The position numbers and the translations under genes are program-made. From assembly GCA_030272585.1 (NCBI GenBank), contig BSYQ01000008.1, positions 3,906,001 to 3,970,000 on the forward strand: DNA of 64,000 bases. Reading direction: 5' to 3'. The notes below the pieces were generated by a model. The model did not search any database, was not told the DNA's origin, and saw only the letters and a program-made list of their open reading frames with translations. Shown piece by piece: positions 56,401 to 64,000 of this stretch. The first letter of the stretch is position 1, and each line of letters begins with the position of its first letter. The DNA comes from Bryopsis sp. KO-2023 (lineage: Eukaryota; Chlorophyta; Ulvophyceae; Bryopsidales; Bryopsidaceae).

Positions 56401-58660
56401 GAAAAAAAAAAAGGTGAATTTTTTTTGGTTTAAATCCGTTTTTTTTCCGGATGGAAGAAAATAGGCGATTAAAAAAAATTGGAGGGAGAAGGGGCGATTA
56501 AAAAAAAAAACAAAAAAAAAACGAAGAATTGTTGGAGGTGCTTTTCTTTTTCTTAAAAGTGGAAAATGGAAAGGAAGCAAACCAAAGACAGTTCTTTTTT
56601 TTTGAGGTTTTTTTTTTGATTTTCTTTCCTCCAGAAGAAAGAAGGAAATTGGGGGGAAGGGGGGTTAAGGGTTTTCTTTATAAAAAAAAAACTTTCTTCT
56701 CGACTCCGTTGCCTTGATGTGAGTGGATAGAAAACAATAGTGATTTATTTTAAGAAAAAGGGAATAAAAAAAAGAATGTCAATGTAATTGACCAAAGGGA
56801 ACTTTTCGAAAGAAAATTAAAGTAGGAGAAGAGAGGGAGGTGGAAAAAAAAAAGGAAGCAAAAATCCAAAACGATTATTTTGATGATAAACTTTTTTTTT
56901 TTTCCCTTCTATCTTTTTCTAACTTTTTTTCTTTCATATTATAAAAAAAAATACGTGTTCCCCAAGCCAGAGAGGGATTTCTAATTCAGGGAATAGAGTG
57001 ACAACATTTTTTTAGTGTTATTTTATCCAAAAAAAAAAAGAGTTAAATTCTTCTTTCACGTTATAATTATAAAGACAAGAGAGGGGGAGGAAAAAAAAAA
57101 GGGGGGGAAAAGGGAGGGAAATTTGATGATATTTTGTGAGAACATAAAAGAAAGTCGAAAGGGAAAGAAGGAAAAGATGAAAGGAAAAAAAAGATGAAAA
57201 AAGGCAGCTTTTTTCCTTCTTTTTTTTTTTTTCGAAGGGGATGTTTTTCTGTTGATGGGATTTAGGGAGCGTGTGGAGAGGGTGATGTCTCTGGACTAGA
57301 TCTTTTTTTGATTTAAATCGAAAAATTGGGAAGAAAAAAAAAACAAAACAATGGACATAATTGCTATGGTAAATAGACGAAAAAAAGACATCACATGGCT
57401 AACATGAGAAGTATGGGTGGTGGGGTTTGGTGGGTTTTGTTTTCTGTGTTTTTTTTTGGCTTTCCTGGAGATGGAATTCCGAAAAAGAAAGAAACAAAAG
57501 AAAACCTTGGAAACCACTTGTGGGTTTCCTGTTTGTTTCAAATTGCAAGGATAGAAAGAATTAAGCAATATGAAAAATTTTTGGGAAAAAAAAGAAAAAA
57601 AAAGTGGGGCGGGGAGAAAAGAAGCCCCAAAGACGCAAGGAAGAATAGGGAAAAAATTGATCTGTCAATATTTTCACCATAAGATATCTTACTGTCGACT
57701 TTTTTTGTTCTTTTTTTTAATCTGTGTGTGTATCTGGCTGGAGGAAAAGGGCTGTTTTGATTTTTCATCGGGATTTTCAGCAAAATTCTCATTTCTTTAT
57801 GAAAACGAGATGTTAAGAAGAAAAAATAGGAAAAGGTGTTATGTGTTTGTTTTTTTTGGTGGGTGGTTTGTATTTCTTTTGATATGTTTTTGGACTCTGG
57901 GGAAAAAAAAGAAGGGACATTTTTGGCCTATCTTTTTAGATGGGTTCGAAGTTTTCTTTGCCTGTTTTTTTTTTCTTTTTTTTTTTTTGGAATAGGATAA
58001 AAAAAGAATCAAGGGGGATTGGAGGGATACACATCGTTTGTGTATGCTGGCAATTTTAACAAAAAAAACAAAAAAAAAACAGGAAGTTGTACTTTGTGCC
58101 AAAATCTGTGGGGGGGAAAGAGAAAGAGTGGGAGAGGGAGAATAGGAAATTGCCTCTGGCTGTCTGTTTGATCATGTTATGCAATGATGGATTTGGTATT
58201 GTTTTCTCTGGGGTGTTGCAACCATCGGGGAACTCAAGAAAAAAGGGAAATGGGCAAAACGGGGGGTAAAAACAATGGATCAATAATGGTGTGACTTTAT
58301 TTTCCAAGGGGATACTCGTTTTTTTTTCTTTCAAACTACTCATTTCTGTGTCAGAATTTTTACGGAACAAACCTGGACGATTTTTGGCACAAGCGAAGGG
58401 TTTCGCTGTATGATTAATTTCCTCTCGATTGAATGAAATGACCAAAAGCATATGTAAGATCGCAATCGTCCAGGGATTGGAGGTCGGAAAAAAGAGAAAA
58501 TCGGATAGATGAAAAGAAACGCGAACAAAGAAAGCTCCAAAGAAAGCTGATAATGATACTGTGCTCTTTGCCTTGTGGGTGAGGGAGGCGACAGATAGGT
58601 GATGAAGGAGACTCACAATAGTTCCACTGTTCCCTTCAAACTCTCCCACAGACACAGTCC
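53426..58660 (+). other. Homopolymer-rich gene-free region after the TZF gene
   Basis: About 5 kb of A, T and G runs with few C. It includes a TG repeat near 53930-53944 and A/G-rich tracts. An AATAAA at about 54390 is a possible poly(A) signal for the TZF gene. ORFs here are low-complexity by-products. Confidence 0.65.
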
Positions 58661-59964
58661 CTAAAAATTCCCAACTCTATTCAGTACAGCATTTGCCATT
58701 GTGGAAAGGGCTAATTTAGTTGGGTAGAAACTACCCAACAAAGTGCAGAACTCTAGGTTGTGGTATTTGAAGGGACTTTGGCTGGAACAGGGGTCGTACT
58801 TTTTACTGTAAAAATGAAAATTCAACACCATGAATTTACCGAGTGCTTAAATGTGGCACTTGATGGCAAAAGTAGAAGTCCACACCCACGGATGTGTCGA
58901 GATTTGCCATCGGCGGTCGTCCGTTCAGTTCCTGGGCCAGGAATCCTGGCTGGCCCAATAGGGTGTCTTGTCTTCAAATAATTGGTTTTTAAGAAAATTC
59001 CAGGGAAAAAAAAAAAAAAAAGACGTGGAAAGCCTTTGCCGCTCGTGTTCTATTGATGATGTCACTTATGTTGATGATCTTGGGCTTCTACCTGCTGTGG
59101 ACAGGTTTTCGATGGATTGTATCAAAGCTTTCTTGTGTTGATTAGGAAAACAATTTCCAACAGTGTGGTCTGAAACATTTACGAAAGAAAATGAAGTAGG
59201 TTGCATCCATTCTTTTTCTGGTCTTCTTAATTATTCACAAGTCACACAATTCACACAATTCAAAATATTTTTTACAGAGAATGTAACGCACTCCATTGCA
59301 GAGCCCTCCCCTGTGGAAATTATGGGACTGCCATTTTTGTATCCCCAAGCAACCCCACTGCCATGTCAGCCACAGAAAATCCAAGGGCTCCACAAAAGAA
59401 GAGAAAAATATTTTTCCCAGGGGTTGAAATCTTGGCCAGAAGGAAAGAACGTCTTTCCAACCTCGACACACCCTTTGAAAAAAAGTGTGACTCGATCCGC
59501 CCGCCCTTTCTTAGTGTGGCAACGCACTGTGAGTGGGTCTCTCCATGGCTTGACAATTTTTCCAGGTTGAGTTTAAGAACAACATTATGTGAACTGAGCA
59601 AGCGTCTGTTTCTTTGTTGGAGAAAATCAGGGTCGAACAAGTTGCAAGTTGCAACTCTCTTCGACGAAGGTATGAAGATGAACAGCTCATTGACTGACAC
59701 AGGCCAAAGGTGTGCAGCCGCAGCCACCCACTCAAGTGTCAAAAAGATTCCATAAATTCCAAAAAAAAAGACTTTTGAGTCTTTTTTCTTTTCCTTCCCA
59801 GTGGCTCTTCAATTAAAGCGGTCTCAGTGGTTGATTACTCACGTACATAATCGCCCCGTCCGTCTGTCCGACAGGATTTCCTCACGAAGCTGTTGTTTTT
59901 CTCTTCTTCCCTTCGATCACCCCCTATTTGCAAGTTTGCCCGTTCAGTTGGTTCGGGGCGTACT
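58661..59964 (+). other. Intergenic region before the 145-aa gene
   Basis: No convincing gene. It holds a perfect 9-bp hairpin, GTTGGGTAG-AAA-CTACCCAAC, at 58719-58739. GGGCCAGGAATCCTGGCTGG near 58934-58953 is almost self-complementary. Confidence 0.5.
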
Positions 59965-61207
59965 ATGTTCACTAACCAGAACATTGGTGAACGAGGAGTG
60001 AGCAGACCCTTTGTCGTCGGTTTGGTTTTACTGTTGCTGTTTTTGAGCACCACCCAGGATTGGAACAACACCACCCGAAGACCCAGGAGCGAACTGAAGG
60101 GATTCGTACCCAGCCGAGAACTCGCCAAAGAAGTTCGAGAAACGGTGCGTGGGGGGGAATTTCTTTTTTTGATCCACATTTTTCGAAGTGAGGGAAAAAA
60201 AATAAATCGAATTTCGTCCCCTCTAGACTCGACTGGTGGTCTTTTTTTTTTCTTTTCTTTTTTCTAGTGATTTTTTGAGGTTTTCTTGGGGATGGGGAAA
60301 TGATTCAAAACGGGTTAGAGTCAACGAATATGATCAATATGAAATCGGATTCCCGGAAAGATTGGATGGTGTTATCCAAAAATGTCGAATTCTCAGAACA
60401 AAAAAAGATAACTGTTTCAAGAGAAAGGAGGCCTTGATGCAAAAAAAAAAGGGAAAATATGAAAAAATCGGATCGATGGGCTGAAACTTTTTGGGTTATG
60501 TCCTTGCAGCTGATGCGGAATTTAACGATCGAGAACGCTGAACTGGAGGTATGCCTCCAACTCCACAAATTCACTTCGTTGCCGGATGAACAGAAAAGGG
60601 CATCGCTTTTTATTTTTTTATTTTAAATATTTTTGTATATGTCGATAAAATTGTGGTTTTTGTGCCTGGTTATTTTTCCTGTTCTAATAGATGCATATCC
60701 GAATGGCAGTTTTCCAGTATCAGTGCATGCAAGACTAGGAAAAGCTTTTTTTTTCCCTTTGGTGTAATTCTGATCATAAAAATAGCCTCTGCATGGATTC
60801 ATTATTATTATTATTTATTCATTATTCTGGGGGGGGGGATTGATTAGCTTTCGATTTCATGTCGCACATGCAAACACACACATTTCTTTCTCCAGAGCTC
60901 CCTTTATCGTGTAAATTCGAAGTCCCCAACTTCAGTCATTTTTTCTTTCAACTGCAACAACTTTTGTGTTATTTTTTCCCTCCTTCAGCAAGAAAATCAG
61001 AGTCTCCGAGATGAAATTCTGCACCTCCATCGAGCCTTCCGTGCCGAACAGAGGGGGAAAAACGGGACGGCCATTTTGGAGGCAGTGGGTATATCTCTAC
61101 TGAAAGAGGAAACGGTGGCCTCCAGCTCCGATTCAAATTCAACATCTGCCGAAAGGCAGCCGTCAGAAAATGCCTCCGCAACCCTGGACAAACAAGAAGA
61201 TCGATAG
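59965..61207 (+). CDS. Small signal-anchored leucine-zipper protein, 145 aa
   Basis: Three exons: 59965-60144, 60510-60548 and 60989-61207. All are GT-AG and all junctions are in phase 0; 438 nt. Residues about 16-32 (FVVGLVLLLLFLSTTQ) form a signal peptide or type II anchor. A basic/Pro linker with an NNTT N-glycosylation site comes next. Heptad sequence with regular Leu/Ile follows (LAKEVRET, LMRNLTIENAELE, QENQSLRDEILHLHRAF). A Ser/Glu/Asn-rich tail ends it. The coiled coil is built across all three exons, which supports the splice model. No family recognised; a secretory-pathway scaffold or Golgi tether is a guess. The first in-frame ATG is used. Confidence 0.65.
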
Positions 61208-62765
61208 CACCTGCTATGCAGCCAATGGGACCAGTTGTGCATTCTCTCCATTCTCAAGTGGCTGTCGAAACCCCTCTTCTGTGAATTTGTCATTGTATAT
61301 TCCTTGATCCCCCCCCTCCCCGACACTCCCCCACCCCCTCTTCGTTTTTTTTCCCCCCAGTTGAAATGCAGAAATGTTTTTTTCCCCCCTCCTCCTTCAC
61401 TGAAATAGCTTTCTGAGAGATAGACACTAAGTAGAGAGAGGGGGAAATGAAAAAGGGGAAATTAAAAAAGAAAACGAAAGAGCAGACTGAACGGGAATAA
61501 ACAGGTGTGTGGGGGGGGGCGTGGGGATTGAGGGAAATCTGTCACACTTTTCCCACACTTTTTCTCTTGGAGAAAGAAGGGGAAAAAAAGGGGAGGGGGG
61601 GGTAAGGGAAATGGGTTCGATAAATGGGTCGGAGCGCGCATTTCGCCTCTCTCTCAAATTACACATATACGCATATTGATATGGTTATATGCATATTTAT
61701 ACAACATTTTTTTTTCTCGATCCAAAAGAATTTAGATCGGAAGGGGATCGCACACTCATAAAAGGCAAGGATTTTTTTTTTGGGGGGGGGGGTAGCTGTG
61801 GGGTGTCGATACAGACAGGGATGGTGGTGGTGGAGAGAGAACCATTGGCTTAGGTCGTCTTTTTTCTTGACTCTTTTTTTTTATACTTTGGTCGGGTTCA
61901 ATAGTTATCGGATGAACGAAAAAAAAGAAAAAAGAAAAAAAGGGTGGGGTTTGGGGGGGGGGGGGGGTTCAGGTTTTTCAAAAAAGAAAAACGATGTCTG
62001 CATTGGGAAAAGTTGAATGATGAGTTTCGGTTTAGCAAAAGGGGGGGTCTTGTAAAAAGGAATAGCGTTTCTCTTCTCTATGTGCTTGAGAAAATGAAAA
62101 GTGAACATCTGTTGATTCATGCCAAAAAATTTGGTATGTGTGGTGGGTGGTTGAGGGTGCTGTGCATGATCATCTTATCGACATCGATTGAATTTGTTGT
62201 GGGAAAATTTTGGATTGATTTTCCCCAGGACTAACAAATCTGGGTGGGTGGAATTGCATTCTTATTGCGTGGAGGAAAACTTCAATCACGGAAAAAAGGG
62301 GCTTAATTGTGTATCATAAAAGGTGCTTAAATAAACAAGAGTATTGATGGATGCCGCTCTGTTCTTCTGAAAACGATCTCCGAAGTGGATTGATTTTTGT
62401 TACAGACGAAATTCCTTGCCACGCATATTTTTGCCTCTTATCCCCACCACTGTTCCGTGCTCTCAACACCATTATCTAAAATTGGCCTATGTCTATGTCT
62501 CCCTACAACGATCAGTTTCTATTTCCAAAATTCACCCAGCAATTTCTTGACGACCCCCAGACCTCCGGATAACGAGGTTTCAGGAAATCCTCGCGACACA
62601 GCTTTCGGAAAGCTTCATTTCCTTGTTCTGTGGAAGTAGCAATCACCCAGGCACCACAGCATCAATATCAAGGAGAGAATCGAAAAATACAAAGATTGCA
62701 TTTCTAAGACAATGGATTGGAATTGCACTGTCAAATATCAAAACCCTACCTGCCGTGGACAAGCA
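61208..62765 (+). other. 3' UTR of the 145-aa gene and gene-free DNA
   Basis: AATAAA at 61496-61501 is a likely poly(A) signal. The rest is G- and T-run-rich intergenic sequence with no gene seen. Confidence 0.5.
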
Positions 62766-64000
62766 TCAGTTCTGAACGGCTCTTTTCTGCTCCAAAATTC
62801 GTTGGCGGAAAGAAATAGGAGAGTGCGGTGGCGATTGGGTCAAGACAGCCTCCTTCTTTCCACTGCGGAGGAAGCAACAAAAAAATAAATTGAAATTGCT
62901 TTCAAATCATAACCCCACAGATAAAACAAAACTTGTCTGCTTCAATTTTCGATATCTTACATCCCTCCCTCTCTTTTTGCGTCTAAATTTTCTTTTCTTT
63001 TTTTTCACTTTCCCCCCACACTTTTCTCTTGTCCTTTCATCCATTGATTGCACCCCCCCTGTAAATAAAAATGCTTTTGAATTCAAAAAAAGTGTCGACG
63101 AAATATCTTGAATAGTATGTTCATATTAATTAGACATATGCGGATCTTTTCTGAAAATAAACACATACACACAAACCTGCATTCTATCAAAATCTAATTC
63201 CCTTGATATTCTCTAACAGCTTATGACTACATATTCTTTACAGCAGATCGTTCCATATTTGGATGATTCTGCGCGGAGGGTGTTTAAACCCTGAACAAAA
63301 ACATGCTACGGCTTTCCAGCATCTACACACAACTTTCAAACATTCCAGAAATCACCAACCTACCTGTCCACATTTTCTTGACCGTTTCTCTTCACCGACA
63401 TCCTTTGGAAGCTGCAGAGAAGCTGTGGTGGGGTCACTAGATCCACGGTTTCGCGATTTTCCCTCGATCGATCCAGACATGGAGTAGAATACAGCAGTTC
63501 CACCTGGCTATTTGACTGTGCATCGCCACCAGGATTTCTCAGTGGAGTCAAAGCAATGACCTGACTCGATGATGGTCCAACAACCCCACCGCTTCGATTA
63601 CTAATAGCACTGTTCAGGGGATCTACACCCGGAGACTGCTGGCTTGCATTGATCCAATCATTTGCTGCTGAAATTAGATTATTGCCACCGTCGATTGGGC
63701 TCCCCATATTAGTAATCTCTGGTGGTCTTGGAAAACTCTTTCCGAAGCCTAGTGGTGATGGTGTCAATAGATCCACAGCTTCATTCACGTTGGTAGGAGG
63801 AATGCCGATGTCTGGTGCTTCGTCAGGGGTACCCGGCCGGTGCCAGAGTCGAATCAACTCACGTTTCTTTTTCTTGATCGGTTGAGCGTTAAAATCGTCC
63901 GGTTGCAACCCATTTTCGTCACCACAAGGGGCTCTACCCCCAAGATTTCCATCGCAATCCAAGTCAATGCCCAGGGCTGAACCCCCTGGTTCTGGAAGAA
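62766..64000 (-). CDS. Unrecognised protein, 3' exons only, runs off the right edge
   Basis: The frame is open from the window edge down to a GT donor at 63362-63363 (exon 63364-64000). It joins in phase to exon 62766-62862, which ends in TGA. The visible ~243 residues are polar and probably disordered, rich in Pro, Ser, Asn and Gly. A KKKKRELIRLW patch resembles a nuclear signal. Two VDL-type motifs, AVDLLTPSPL and TVDLVTPPQLL, could be SUMO-interacting or docking motifs. No domain is recognised and the N-terminus is missing. Confidence 0.6.

Noticed and set aside
58056-58655. 199-codon minus-strand ORF
   Set aside because: Lies in homopolymer-rich DNA, has no domain and Phe-rich low-complexity ends. 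Most likely a chance ORF.
59163-59755. Overlapping plus and minus ORFs of 130-140 codons
   Set aside because: No start context, splice support or domain; both strands are equally open.

Overview
The window is nuclear DNA of a eukaryote, most likely from the green lineage and probably an alga. Genes have several GT-AG introns. An RR-type tandem CCCH zinc-finger gene and a plant-like ABCG half-transporter sit beside a chromovirus, a CACTA/Tnp2-like DNA transposon and a PIF/Harbinger-like element with a plant-style Myb/NAM-associated ORF. The species itself cannot be read from the sequence.

The left two thirds (1-38350) is nested transposon territory. A Ty3/gypsy chromovirus (gag, pol with chromodomain, and an unusual third ORF with coiled coil and RING-like finger) enters from the left edge and runs to about 8.4 kb or beyond. 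Next come a hairpin-rich stretch and a 441-bp TAA-flanked MITE (9960-10400). From about 10.5 to 38 kb lies one host element, a CACTA-like DNA transposon with two divergent genes: an unrecognised 575-aa gene on the minus strand and a 1034-aa transposase on the plus strand. Exon phases close for both. Two non-coding LTR elements sit inside it. A 2.1-kb TRIM (10547-12655) lies in a 72-bp tandem repeat beyond the 3' end of the 575-aa gene. A 17.7-kb LARD-like element (14522-32242) lies inside intron 1 of that gene. Both have the rare arrangement LTR-internal-LTR-internal-LTR, both keep perfect 5-bp target duplications, and both carry the same primer-binding sequence TGGTTTCGGAGC.

The region 39184-41809 holds an ABCG half-transporter (602 aa, three exons, minus). 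It is followed by a 7.1-kb Harbinger-like element (41956-49046) with 43-bp perfect terminal inverted repeats and TAA duplications. This element carries a Myb/NAM-associated gene, a possible Ala-rich gene and several inverted or tandem repeats, but no visible transposase. A 234-bp MITE (49050-49283) abuts it and shares a TAA.

The right end (49.3-64 kb) is host sequence: the RR-TZF gene (568 aa, ten exons), about 5 kb of homopolymer-rich DNA, a three-exon gene for a 145-aa signal-anchored leucine-zipper protein, and the 3' end of an unrecognised gene running off the right edge.
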